Notes under the pieces: model-generated
Database searches by the model: none
Told to the model about the DNA's origin: nothing
What the model saw: the letters and a program-made list of their open reading frames with translations, nothing else
Made by a program: the position numbers and the translations under genes
Source of the DNA: Pseudomonas vanderleydeniana
GTDB taxonomy: Bacteria > Pseudomonadota > Gammaproteobacteria > Pseudomonadales > Pseudomonadaceae
NCBI RefSeq assembly: GCF_014268755.2
Contig: NZ_CP077093.1
Coordinates: 4,390,001 to 4,454,000 of the forward strand
DNA: 64,000 nt
Direction of reading: 5' to 3'
Part shown: positions 8,489-16,642 of the stretch, piece after piece
How the letters are laid out: the number at the start of each line of letters is the position of its first letter
How positions within the stretch are numbered: the stretch's first letter is position 1

Positions 8489-9760
8489 CTAGAAACGGTA
8501 GCTGACCGCCGTACCGAGCCCACTCGCGCTGTTCTTGTACCTGGCACTGTAGGCACCTCTGGATGGCGAGGTGTCGTTGACCTTCACGCTCTCCTCCCAG
8601 AGGTAGGAGTAAGCGAAGTCGATCGTGACATTTTCCACCGGCGTCCAACCCGCACCGAAGCTGATGACCTTTCGGTCGCCCGTAGGGATGCGGGGGCCGC
8701 GATCGGTATTGTTGGTGGGTGATTGATCAACCGAAAACCCGCTACGCAACACCCACTGGTTATTCAATTGATAGGCTGCACCGATAGCATGAGCCCATGT
8801 GTCATGCCAGTTCTGCTCTTCGCTGATCGTACCCAACTGGCCGCTCAGCAACGACGGTAGGCCGCTGTTTTCGATCGTCAGCGCCTTGAAGCGGCTCCAG
8901 CGCGTCCAAGTGCTGCCAACATAAAGCGTCCAGTCGTGATTGAACTGATGCGTGACCGAAAAGTCCACCGACTCCGGCGTATTCACATCCAGAGAGGCGT
9001 CATAACTACGACCGCTGACGCCCAGCACGCTGAAGATGCCATCGGTGACCTTGGTTTTCGCATCCAGGTGGTAACTGACTTTGGAGTGATAAGTCAGCCC
9101 CAGGCGGGTCTGATCTGTCGCCTGCACCAGCACGCCGGCGTTGAACCCCAGTGCGGTGTCATCACCCGTACTCTTGAGCTTGCCGTCATTACGCCCTGGG
9201 CTCAACGGATTGGGCACCATGCCCGATATCTCTCCGCCGATACGGTTGATAGTTGGACCGAAACCAATCGACACGTTTTCGTTAAAGGCGTAGCTGATGG
9301 TCGGTTGGAAAGTCAGCGTGGTGACTTCGCTCTTATTGGCGTAGTAGCGTCCGGCAAACCCACTGCCGTAGTCGGTGATCAACCCGAAAGGTACGTAAAA
9401 TCCGACACCAAATGCCCAATGGTCATCGACGGGCTTGACGTAATACCCCATCGGTACGGTGGTCGTGGGCACCATGTCGCCATCCTCCTTACCGCCGAAC
9501 GTACTGCGAGTCCGGCTGATATCAGACTTGGCGAACAATGTAGCCGCCCCCACGCTGACCTGCTCTTTCTTGAACCGGGCCATACCCGCCGGGTTGCCGT
9601 AGATCGTACTGGCGTCTTCGGCCGATGAAGATCTCCCGGCAAAACCGGACCCCATCCCGCTGATGCTTTGTTCGTTGAGTGCAAAGCCACCAGCCAGCAC
9701 ATTGGAAGACGCAAGCACGACGGCCAGCCCCACAGGACTGTTGAGCATTATTTTTTTCAT
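8489..9760 (-). CDS. FadL/TodX-family outer-membrane transporter
   Basis: The product is about 423 residues. It is a 14-strand outer-membrane barrel of the long-chain fatty acid/aromatic hydrocarbon uptake family (OmpP1/FadL/TodX). The start at 9760 gives a classic signal peptide (MKKIMLNSPVGLAVVLASS) cleaved after VLAG. It is followed by the plug-domain motif GFALNEQSISGMGSGFAG and the IYGNPAGMARF block, both characteristic of FadL. The C-terminus ends in Phe (AVSYRF), the barrel-assembly signal. Operator 3 lies 67 bases before the start, so this porin belongs to the same TetR regulon as the RND efflux genes. Uptake and extrusion of a hydrophobic compound would be coordinated. Confidence 0.9.
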   Translation of the reverse strand: MKKIMLNSPVGLAVVLASSNVLAGGFALNEQSISGMGSGFAGRSSSAEDASTIYGNPAGMARFKKEQVSVGAATLFAKSDISRTRSTFGGKEDGDMVPTTTVPMGYYVKPVDDHWAFGVGFYVPFGLITDYGSGFAGRYYANKSEVTTLTFQPTISYAFNENVSIGFGPTINRIGGEISGMVPNPLSPGRNDGKLKSTGDDTALGFNAGVLVQATDQTRLGLTYHSKVSYHLDAKTKVTDGIFSVLGVSGRSYDASLDVNTPESVDFSVTHQFNHDWTLYVGSTWTRWSRFKALTIENSGLPSLLSGQLGTISEEQNWHDTWAHAIGAAYQLNNQWVLRSGFSVDQSPTNNTDRGPRIPTGDRKVISFGAGWTPVENVTIDFAYSYLWEESVKVNDTSPSRGAYSARYKNSASGLGTAVSYRF

Positions 9761-9826
9761 TGTCGGGACTCTATGGAGATCACTGAAAGAAAACATAGAG
9801 CACTACAGCGAAGCCATATTATCCAT

Positions 9827-9850
9827 GTGACCAATTCAGTCAATGGTCAC
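9827..9850 (-). promoter_or_regulatory. Operator 3 before the FadL gene
   Basis: The repeat is GTGACCA-N10-TGGTCAC, 24 bp with perfect 7-base arms. Read on the minus strand it contains TTGACT as a possible -35, with TAATAT 16 bases on. This matches the arrangement at operator 1, where the -35 sits inside the operator. Confidence 0.72.
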
Positions 9851-9956
9851 AAAAAACAAAATAGTGCGCACCCCCAGCCCTCCTCGGCCGGGAACGGAAA
9901 ACGTCATGTGGGGATGTGGCTTGACTCGAATCGCTGACCCATTGGATCAGTGACAG

Positions 9957-10583
9957 TCAGGGCATGAGACTGCGCAGGATGAGGTTGGTGGTCAGCGTGG
10001 GCACTTGCTCGATAAAATCCAGATTGTGCTGCAACAGCAAGGGATTGACGAAAGGTCGCAGCGCCAGATTGATCGCATCGACGGTCTCGTCCAGTGGCGT
10101 CTTGCGCTCGAACTCCCCCGCTTCTCGCCCTTGACGCACGATGTCGACAATAAAGTCCTTGATCTGTGCTTCATACACCTGGGCACTGTGCCAACGCTCC
10201 GAAGCGGAAAACGCCGCAATGTCGTAGAGCTTGCGGTCGTTGAAGAACAGGTCCACACCCGTGGCAATCACGGTTTTTACCAATCTGCGCAAACGCTCGG
10301 TCGCCGAAACAGGTTCGGTGTTAACGGCCTGTTCAACGGCGGCAACCATTTGACCCAAACAGTTGGCGCAAATGGCCTCGCCAATCGCCTGCTTGGAATC
10401 AAAAAACTTGTATATGTACGCCTTGGAAAAACCGATGGCCTTGGCCAAGTCGGAAACCGTGGTTTTTGCATAGCCATATTGGCTGAAGTGCTCATTGGCC
10501 GCGGCGACAATCTGGTCACGAATGTCGTGCTCGGCCGGGCCACGGGTGTTCGACGAGGAGGCAGGTATTGATAGCTGATTCAT
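9957..10583 (-). CDS. TetR/AcrR-family transcriptional regulator
   Basis: This 208-residue DNA-binding repressor has the TetR helix-turn-helix at residues about 20-65 (IVAAANEHFSQYGYAKTTVSDLAKAIGFSKAYIYKFFDSK is the region). A helical ligand-binding domain follows. It closes the efflux/porin cluster, and the same 24-bp inverted repeat found before its neighbours lies 39 bases upstream of its own start. Autoregulation and control of all three flanking units is the simple reading. The inducer is unknown. Confidence 0.9.
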   Translation of the reverse strand: MNQLSIPASSSNTRGPAEHDIRDQIVAAANEHFSQYGYAKTTVSDLAKAIGFSKAYIYKFFDSKQAIGEAICANCLGQMVAAVEQAVNTEPVSATERLRRLVKTVIATGVDLFFNDRKLYDIAAFSASERWHSAQVYEAQIKDFIVDIVRQGREAGEFERKTPLDETVDAINLALRPFVNPLLLQHNLDFIEQVPTLTTNLILRSLMP

Positions 10584-10621
10584 GACAGCAGCTTACTCAT
10601 CCTATGGTGGGCTGACAACTC

Positions 10622-10645
10622 GTGACTACACAGGAATAAGGTCAC
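10622..10645 (-). promoter_or_regulatory. Operator 4 before the tetR-family gene
   Basis: GTGAC-N14-GTCAC, 24 bp, lies 39-62 bases upstream of the regulator. The inner arm bases differ from the other three copies, suggesting weaker binding and hence autoregulation at higher repressor levels. Confidence 0.65.
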
Positions 10646-10803
10646 AAGACCGGTGATTCTAGATGAGGCCATGCAGAGCGTCGTGACATCGAGATCGGCA
10701 AACGAGGTCGTGCCCTGATTCGTTCTGCAGCCTGAATCGTCCCAGATTTCGCAGACGCTCAACAACTCAAAATGCAGACCAGGTCATCGTCTGCTCCCGC
10801 TCT

Positions 10804-10868
10804 ATGGTGGCCGTGCGCGCCGGTTCTGGTCCTCGATGCCACTACCCCAAATCGTTTGGTAGCGATGG
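10804..10868 (+). repeat. Degenerate copy of the DUF6124 leader element
   Basis: ATGGTGGCCGTGCGC at 10804-10818 and ATCGTTTGGTAGCGATGG near 10851-10868 match two blocks of the leader before the gene at 13650. The spacing is shortened and no DUF6124 gene follows. It looks like a decayed or mobile copy of that structured element. The rest of 10646-10903 shows no gene. Confidence 0.55.
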
Positions 10869-10904
10869 ACGCTGCCCCTCATGGGCATCCATGGCGCCGC
10901 TGTT

Positions 10905-11450
10905 TCAGGTGCTTTGTTGCGACGCAGCCCATTGTGCCCGGGTGAGTCCGTAGCACTTGCACACCGCAGGCGCAGTCGACACTTTCAGCTCGGCGTCATA
11001 CAAATGCACGGCGCCGATCTTCAAGGCAGCTTTTTGTGAGCGAATGTTCGAAGGCGCGATGTGGAAATAGACAGTGTCGTAGGTCTTGAATGCATGTTCC
11101 ACCATCAATCGCTTCAGCTCGCGATTGGTATCGCCACCCCATTTCGCCCGCACTAAAAAGGTAAAGCCGATGGCGATACTCTCCGGCCGGTCAGGCGGCG
11201 GGTAGTAGCTCGACGTCCCCACAATCTGCCCCGAGTCGATATCGATGACGGTGAGCGCGTTGCCGGTGGACAGTCGAGAGGCGAAGTACGCTGCAAATAC
11301 CTCCCGTTCATGGCGATCACTGGCGGGATGGCCGGCCCAGATGCACGGGTCACTGGCCGCCAGAAACAGGCCTTCAAAATCATGTTCGGCGAGAGGCCTG
11401 AGCCTTAGTGTGCTCCCACACAAAACGGGTTGGCAGTCGAAGTCACGCAC
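10905..11450 (-). CDS. GNAT-family N-acetyltransferase
   Basis: This 181-residue acetyl-CoA-dependent transferase is of the RimJ/RimL type. It opens with LRLRPLAEHDFEGLFLAASDP, has the central strand VIDIDSGQIVGTSSYYPP, and ends with the helix pair HIAPSNIRSQKAALKIGA, the usual acetyl-CoA pocket. A GTG start at 11450 is chosen because it has AAAGGA about ten bases upstream. Translation from further upstream gives an unrelated hydrophobic/basic stretch. The substrate (protein N-terminus or small amine) is unknown, and it appears to be a single-gene unit. Confidence 0.8.
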   Translation of the reverse strand: MRDFDCQPVLCGSTLRLRPLAEHDFEGLFLAASDPCIWAGHPASDRHEREVFAAYFASRLSTGNALTVIDIDSGQIVGTSSYYPPPDRPESIAIGFTFLVRAKWGGDTNRELKRLMVEHAFKTYDTVYFHIAPSNIRSQKAALKIGAVHLYDAELKVSTAPAVCKCYGLTRAQWAASQQST

Positions 11451-11749
11451 AAGATGGTTTCCTTTCCCGGCGAATCGTGAGAATGGAGCCAGTCTAGAGC
11501 GACAGATCATAAGAAAAAGATCCAATACGACGGATATTGATAGAGCCATCGCCAGCAGGTGCAATCGCTTGTGCGAAACCCTCGCGTAGATTTGAAGGCA
11601 ACCCATCGACAGACCACTTGGCATCGGATCGGCGCGAGGAAACCCGCTTTGGGTCAATGAGGGTCGTTCGTCAATGCTATCCGCTTCTTGATCCGATCAG
11701 CATAATGCCCACCCTTCTCCACCCCTCACGCACGACAAGGATTGCCGGC

Positions 11750-12088
11750 ATGCGCACACTCAACACACTCCTGCTGGGCTTTGCCCTGGCGCTGAGCTCG
11801 GCCGCCTATTCAACCGAGAACGACGCGGTTACTCAGGAATGGATGCATTTGATCAAGGCAGACTTCCCCAAGGGTTGTGTGACTCAGTTGACCCCCTATT
11901 TATCGACCACCGGGGCGAACGGCGTGCGCACCAGTGCATGGCTGGTGCAAACCTGCCAGGGCAGTTACGAATACGGTGCAAGCTACCGTCCAGCGGCCAC
12001 GCGTTCAAATGGAAAACTGATCAGCGTCAGTCGCGGGCGCAAGCTCAACATGCCTCCTGCGCAGTTGAAACGCCTTTACTCTCTCTAG
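11750..12088 (+). CDS. Small secreted protein, paralogue of the one at 14082-14426
   Basis: The product is 112 residues with a signal peptide (MRTLNTLLLGFALALSSAAYS). The mature part contains TQEWMHLIKADFPKGCV, a WLVQTCQGSYEYGASY block with two cysteines likely to form a disulphide, and the end QLKRLYSL. The same order of motifs is found in the product of 14082-14426 on the other strand, and the 25 bases before both start codons are also nearly identical. No known family was recognised. A periplasmic or extracellular role follows from the signal peptide only. Confidence 0.7.
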   Translation: MRTLNTLLLGFALALSSAAYSTENDAVTQEWMHLIKADFPKGCVTQLTPYLSTTGANGVRTSAWLVQTCQGSYEYGASYRPAATRSNGKLISVSRGRKLNMPPAQLKRLYSL

Positions 12089-12187
12089 GTTAATGATCTT
12101 ATTGAGCACCTGTCACGAGGACGGATAGGTTGCTCGCGCGCCTGGTCGCGTCCAATCGATGCAGTCCCATCAAGGAAGAGAAAAACA

Positions 12188-13228
12188 ATGAAAACAGTAC
12201 TCGGCTTCGTGCTTCTTACCTGCCTGAACGTACCGGCATTCGCCAGCTACGAGAGCATCGGCTTTCAGAACAAGACGCTGCCGGACGAGCAAAACAATCG
12301 CCCGCTGGAACTGGTCGTCTGGTATCCGAGCAAAACCACCGCCACACCGCAGTTGATCGCTGACAGTGCGGTATTTGTCGGTGACGTTGCCGTACGCGAT
12401 GCGCCTCCGGCCGCAGGCGCGCATCCATTGGTGGTGCTTTCCCACGGTTTTCGCGGTAACTGGGGGAACCAGTCATGGATCGCCAGTGCCCTGGCTCACC
12501 AGGGTTACATCGTGGCAGCGGTCAACCATCCCGGTACGACCACCCGCGACCGCAATCCAGCAGCTGCAGCCCAGTTGTGGCAGCGGCCCATCGACCTGCA
12601 GCGTGCCATTGATGCGGTCGTGGCTGAGCCGAGCCCGTATGGGCGGGTGGCGAAAGATCAGATTGCGGTGGTGGGACATTCCCTCGGTGGCTGGACCGCA
12701 CTGGAAATGGCCGGTGCCCGGTTCGACTCCAAGCGTTTCCTCCAGGAATGCGTCACCTATCCGCAACTGTCCAGTTGCAGCGTCTACAAACAGCTCAACC
12801 CTGACAGCGACCCGTCATCGAAAGCTCGATTGAGCAGTGACCTGAGAGACAAACGCGTCACCGCCATCGTCACCTTGGACCTGGGTCTGTCACGCGGCCT
12901 GACCAATGAAAGCCTGGCAAGATTGCCGGTGCCGGCACTGGTGATTGCGGCAGGCGCCCCTTCCGAAGATCTCCCTGCCCGGTTGGAGTCGGCCGATCTG
13001 GCTAAGCGGCTGCCACCGGCGATCAGTCGTTATGTCGAGATCGGCGATGCCAGCCACTTCAGTTTCTTGTCGAGGTGCAAACCTGGCGCAATGGCGTTGC
13101 TCGAAGAAGACGCACCCGGCGATGGAGTCATTTGTCGGGACGGCGATAACGCCCGACCGCGGGCGTTGATCCAATCGCAGATTGCCTCGCTGATCACCGA
13201 GTTTCTGGCGCAATCATTTCACAACTGA
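12188..13228 (+). CDS. Secreted alpha/beta hydrolase (dienelactone hydrolase/PAF-AH-like)
   Basis: This 346-residue protein has a signal peptide (MKTVLGFVLLTCLNVPAFA). The alpha/beta-hydrolase core includes HPLVVLSHGFRGNW (oxyanion region), the nucleophile elbow GHSLGG with the catalytic Ser, a later LVIAAG strand and the His in DASHFSF. Architecture and length fit the periplasmic predicted dienelactone hydrolases related to PAF acetylhydrolase. A strong AAGGAAGAG Shine-Dalgarno lies seven bases before the ATG. It sits between the two small secreted paralogues. The substrate is unknown, probably an ester. Confidence 0.82.
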   Translation: MKTVLGFVLLTCLNVPAFASYESIGFQNKTLPDEQNNRPLELVVWYPSKTTATPQLIADSAVFVGDVAVRDAPPAAGAHPLVVLSHGFRGNWGNQSWIASALAHQGYIVAAVNHPGTTTRDRNPAAAAQLWQRPIDLQRAIDAVVAEPSPYGRVAKDQIAVVGHSLGGWTALEMAGARFDSKRFLQECVTYPQLSSCSVYKQLNPDSDPSSKARLSSDLRDKRVTAIVTLDLGLSRGLTNESLARLPVPALVIAAGAPSEDLPARLESADLAKRLPPAISRYVEIGDASHFSFLSRCKPGAMALLEEDAPGDGVICRDGDNARPRALIQSQIASLITEFLAQSFHN

Positions 13229-13412
13229 CGGGTGCTGACGCCCTTGGCGATGGGTGCTTGGTGAGTGGCTAACGGCTGGGTCGACTCCTGCCCTTCACGA
13301 CGGCAGTCCCAGTCCACTCAGCGCCCAACCAGACTACTCCCTTTCCCTTGAGTGAAATTTCCTAGAAAATCCTGACCGCTTGCGCCGGTCCATCGCCGGT
13401 GGCTATCTTCGG

Positions 13413-13649
13413 CCTGTCACTGCACATCAGTGACAGGGTTTGGTAGCCCTGGTGTCACTAGGCGCAAAGCGCCACCTTGAGCGAGGCGCTTTTTTTCGGC
13501 CTCCGTTTCATGGTGGCCGTGCGCAGGGCGTCCTCGGACGCGCCGGGTTCCTAGTGCACCGGTCTACCAACCTGCGTACGGCCGCCACCTTAAATCGTTT
13601 GGTAGCGATGGTGACGGCTTCCTAATTTGCACTAGGAGTATCGCAAGCC
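13413..13649 (+). ncRNA. Structured 5' leader of the DUF6124 gene
   Basis: Several stable elements lie between 13413 and the start codon. They are a 10-bp perfect hairpin (CCTGTCACTG/CAGTGACAGG, 13413-13437), a GTTTGGTAGC box at 13438, an intrinsic terminator (separate entry), a GCGTCC-TC-GGACGC hairpin near 13527 inside a longer pairing of GGTGGCCGTGCGCAGG with CCTGCGTACGGCCGCCACC, and a second GTTTGGTAGC box at 13597. The arrangement looks like a cis-regulatory RNA or a small RNA followed by a second leader. 13229-13412 holds nothing else recognised. Confidence 0.5.
13466..13498 (+). terminator. Intrinsic terminator inside the DUF6124 leader
   Basis: An 8-bp stem AAAGCGCC (13466-13473) / GGCGCTTT (13485-13492) is followed by a run of T to 13496. 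The 5' arm can instead pair with GGCGC just upstream (13461-13465) in a competing hairpin, which would free the 3' arm. That is the geometry of an attenuator. Confidence 0.7.
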
Positions 13650-14006
13650 ATGTTCAAACCCACCCCCAATCCGCCGGCTACACCTCGTGCCGGAATCATT
13701 GATCCTCGTCTAGTCGACCAGGCGCTGGCCCACTATGATCTGGGGCCGGATGCTGTACCGAAACCTGCACCCGCCTCTGTCACTGCCGCCGCACCGACAA
13801 ACCAGCCACCGACCTCGCCGAATCCCGAAGACACCCTGCTCGACCTTCACTCGATCCTGCAATCAGCGGCCGCCACGGCCTATGAGAACGCCGACAACCA
13901 GACCGGCCCGAATCGCAAGGTCGCGATGGGGGTGGTGCACCTGATTGAGCTTGCACAGTTGAGAATGGGCCTGCTGGAGCAGCAGGTAGTAGCCGCCAGT
14001 AGTTGA
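13650..14006 (+). CDS. DUF6124/DUF3077-type Pseudomonas small protein
   Basis: The product is 118 residues, soluble, with no signal peptide. It begins MFKPTPNPP, typical of this Pseudomonas-restricted family, has a Pro/Ala-rich linker (about 40-65), and a C-terminal helical pair containing NRKVAMGVVHLIELAQLRMGLL. The start has AGGAG about 12 bases upstream. Function is unknown for the family. The elaborate leader suggests tight transcriptional or translational control. Confidence 0.75.
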   Translation: MFKPTPNPPATPRAGIIDPRLVDQALAHYDLGPDAVPKPAPASVTAAAPTNQPPTSPNPEDTLLDLHSILQSAAATAYENADNQTGPNRKVAMGVVHLIELAQLRMGLLEQQVVAASS

Positions 14007-14081
14007 CGGTGTCACGGTCGATGGCGGCAATGACGAATCCGCTATCGACCCATTGCGGACATTGACTGAATCGAATCTGGT

Positions 14082-14426
14082 TTAGTCCGGGAGCGAGTAC
14101 ATGCGCTTCAACTGCAACGGGGTCAGGTCGTCAAGCTTGCGGTTGCGACTCGCGCTGATCCGTTTCTTGTCCATGTGCACCCCACGTGGATAGTAGCTGG
14201 TGCCGTATTCAAAGTTACCCTCGCAGCTCTGCACAAGCCACGCACCGCCTCGCGAGCCGTTGACTCCATTGGCTGACAGGTACTTGTGAAGCCGGATCAC
14301 ACATCCTTGGGGAAAATCAGCTTTTATCAAGCGCCCCCACTCCTGAGTAATCTCATCGTCGGCGGTGCAAACGGTCGAGACTAGCAGTAGGAACGAAGCC
14401 AGGATGGGCTTGTTGGGTCTAAGCAT
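14082..14426 (-). CDS. Small secreted protein, paralogue of the one at 11750-12088
   Basis: The product is 114 residues with a signal peptide (MLRPNKPILASFLLLVSTVCTA). The mature motifs parallel those of the 11750 protein: TQEWGRLIKADFPQGCV, WLVQSCEGNFEYGTSY, and LQLKRMYSL. Upstream bases CTCACGCGCGACAAGG just before the start match the other copy (one A/G change). The pair therefore arose by an inverted duplication that included the ribosome-binding region. Function is unknown. Confidence 0.7.
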   Translation of the reverse strand: MLRPNKPILASFLLLVSTVCTADDEITQEWGRLIKADFPQGCVIRLHKYLSANGVNGSRGGAWLVQSCEGNFEYGTSYYPRGVHMDKKRISASRNRKLDDLTPLQLKRMYSLPD

Positions 14427-14697
14427 GGCGGCAATCCTTGTCGCGCGTGAGGATAAGGAATGATCAGTATGAATTTGTAACCACCGCGCGAATGCATCCT
14501 GGAAGTTTCGGCAAAGTCATTGCGTTCAGTCGTGAACCTTCGTCGATGCCGGGATATCAGCTCTTGATCCATAGAGGACGGAGTGGGGCCACGGGCCAGC
14601 TTTTCTTTAGCCCCGAACTGATGTGTGAGAAATGCGATTTTGGTGAGTTTGTAAGTTCATCTTTTGATTATTTACAATGTGTTTTTCTCTAAGCGAG

Positions 14698-15132
14698 ATG
14701 TGGCCCATGGATGAAGAACGTTGGGGATTTCACCTGTTCGGTGCGAATTTCGCAAGTGTTGAAGAGGCAGAGTTATACGCCTTTGAACAATGGGAACCAG
14801 AACCTCCCGCAGCGGCTACCGATACCGAATGGAATGACTGGGAAGATCGCAACCCAACGTGGCGAATGGCTGCCGAGCTTGAATTCCATATCGACTCCGA
14901 CTTTGTGGAACTGTCAGGTGGGCTCGATAGTGTCGTCTCTCAGATAAGCTGCCCGGCAGAGCGGGCAGAGGTGGTCGCCAAAGGATCCCCGTTCACTCAT
15001 TTCATAATGATTGGTGCAAATCCGAACGCTATATGGCACGATCGTCGCTCGCGTTCATCTCAAGTCGAGCCCGTAACTCGCTTGCCAGAAAGCACAGCTA
15101 CTGTCACTTACCTGGGCAAGTACAACTGCTGA
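14698..15132 (+). CDS. Putative immunity protein (Imm22-like)
   Basis: This is a 144-residue acidic cytosolic protein. WGFHLFGANFASVEEAELYAF at the start and a C-terminal YLGKY after an HFIMIGA strand resemble the Imm22 immunity family, in which a protein of this size neutralises a co-encoded polymorphic toxin. The match is by eye and loose. ATG at 14698 follows AAGCGAG; ATG at 14707 is an alternative. A reading frame ending at 14692, immediately upstream, might be a toxin remnant but is unconvincing. Base composition is less GC-rich than neighbouring housekeeping genes, as in other immunity cassettes. Confidence 0.5.
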   Translation: MWPMDEERWGFHLFGANFASVEEAELYAFEQWEPEPPAAATDTEWNDWEDRNPTWRMAAELEFHIDSDFVELSGGLDSVVSQISCPAERAEVVAKGSPFTHFIMIGANPNAIWHDRRSRSSQVEPVTRLPESTATVTYLGKYNC

Positions 15133-15351
15133 CAGGCACCATAGATGCCCACTACGAAAAATCCGGAACCACACGTATGTCGCGAGCCAGATCCGTAGAG
15201 ACAAGCAAGAATGTCTGTCATTAGCCGATAGCTACCGCTCGACGAGACCGCGTCGGGTTGCCGTTGGCCTCGCAAATACTCTACCTTCCTGCTACTGGAT
15301 GAAATCAAAACTAGGGCGCACGCCGCCCTCGAAGAAGCAGCGGGCGGAGAC

Positions 15352-15696
15352 ATGGAGCTATTTCACTTCTACAGCGGGTCAACTTTGGTGGGCTGGTCAG
15401 CGCTCGAAGACGGCGATCCTCCGATGGGCGTCGCCTCTGGCGAGTTCAAACCAGCCAATGGTTACGCTGCCATCCAAGTTGAGTGCCAATCCAGCCTCAG
15501 AGACCAATCGTCTCTATGCCTTTCCGTTAGAACTGTTACAGGCATTACGATTCCATGCGCAGGCATTAATATTTCGGATTATTCGAAAGACCTAAAAGAT
15601 GGCAGTATAGAAGTCAGCGTTCTGGGAGTGCCTCATCCCCTTTACGAAGAGTTGTTCCCAAACCAAGTAGAGATTTATGCCCATCACTTTGACTGA
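15352..15696 (+). CDS. Hypothetical small protein, possibly N-truncated
   Basis: The product is 114 residues, soluble, acidic, and not recognised. The frame stays open back to a TAG at 15229 and reads sensibly (LLLDEIKTRAHAALEEAAGGD) before the first ATG, but no good upstream start is seen. The gene may therefore be 5'-truncated or begin with a rare codon. It lies in a run of immunity-like genes (14.7-16.6 kb). Confidence 0.45.
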   Translation: MELFHFYSGSTLVGWSALEDGDPPMGVASGEFKPANGYAAIQVECQSSLRDQSSLCLSVRTVTGITIPCAGINISDYSKDLKDGSIEVSVLGVPHPLYEELFPNQVEIYAHHFD

Positions 15697-15885
15697 GTGA
15701 GCGTTGGGGCACAGCGGACAGTGCTAGTTTGAAGGCACGATGCTGCTCGGGCCCGGCAGCTATCGACCCGAGCCAGGCAGCCATGATCGTTCCCACACGC
15801 CCGTCTGAGCATGCTCAAAATAGCGGCACCCCTCCCCATGGTATGCTCGCCCATCGACTCATTTCCCGATCAAGTTAACGCCCGA

Positions 15886-16578
15886 ATGGATATCGAAGAG
15901 ATCAAGTTGCAGTTGGTACGACCCGCGACAAAATTTGTCGCCGGCGGGTTTCGACCTACCCATGAGCACGATGAAAGCTGGCTGGGCAAGGTCTTCCTGT
16001 TTCGACCTGATGAAACCATTCCGGTGAACGCCGCGGGTGAGCAGATACTGCCCTATGCGCAGTTTTACCTGCCCAGCCTGCCCTACACCTGCCCGGCACT
16101 GGCGAACGTTCGGGTACTCACGCTCTTCATGTCCAGGGAGTTTCCAGAGCCATTCGAGCCCATGGGCGCCAATTGGTTGATCAGGGAGTACGGCGATACC
16201 GATACCCTGGTCAACAAATCACTTTCCGTGGCGGACTCGCCCCTCAAGGCGTTTCCCTTGAAGGCCGAGTTGATGGACGACTTTCCGTTATGGGATGGCG
16301 GTGGCGTTCCCGCAGAGCTTGAGGACGAGATACTCAAACTCGAACGAGCCGGGACGATAGACAGCTACTACGACCTGACCACCCATGTTTACGAGCACAA
16401 GATCGGCGGCTATCCCTCGTTTTGCCAATCGGGTGTTGATCCGGGTGATGGTTTTGAGTTCGTGTTTCAGGTTTCGTCAGATGCAAAGATCCATTTGAAC
16501 GTGGTCGACAGCGGTAGCCTCATGTTCTGGAAAAACACGGCAACAGGGGAATGGCAGCTTTACTACGACTTCTACTGA
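15886..16578 (+). CDS. DUF1963 (YwqG-like) domain protein
   Basis: The product is about 230 residues and cytosolic. The C-terminal half has the YwqG/DUF1963 hallmarks: HKIGGYPSFCQSG, FVFQVSSDAKIHLNVVDSGSLMFW, and the final YYDFY. The start is uncertain. ATG 15886 (MDIEEIKLQLV) gives the best-looking N-terminus, but an earlier ATG at 15811 stays in frame. DUF1963 proteins are often found beside toxins as putative immunity proteins, and the neighbours fit that, but no toxin is visible. Confidence 0.7.
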   Translation: MDIEEIKLQLVRPATKFVAGGFRPTHEHDESWLGKVFLFRPDETIPVNAAGEQILPYAQFYLPSLPYTCPALANVRVLTLFMSREFPEPFEPMGANWLIREYGDTDTLVNKSLSVADSPLKAFPLKAELMDDFPLWDGGGVPAELEDEILKLERAGTIDSYYDLTTHVYEHKIGGYPSFCQSGVDPGDGFEFVFQVSSDAKIHLNVVDSGSLMFWKNTATGEWQLYYDFY

Positions 16579-16642
16579 GGGTGTTCTCGCCATATTTGGT
16601 TGAACCGGCCCCTTCTCGTATCATCAGCGCACCCTATCTGGA

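Noticed and set aside
14438..14692. Small frame before the Imm22-like gene
   Set aside because: It starts inside the opposing gene's leader with no ribosome site; a toxin remnant is possible but the sequence gives no support.
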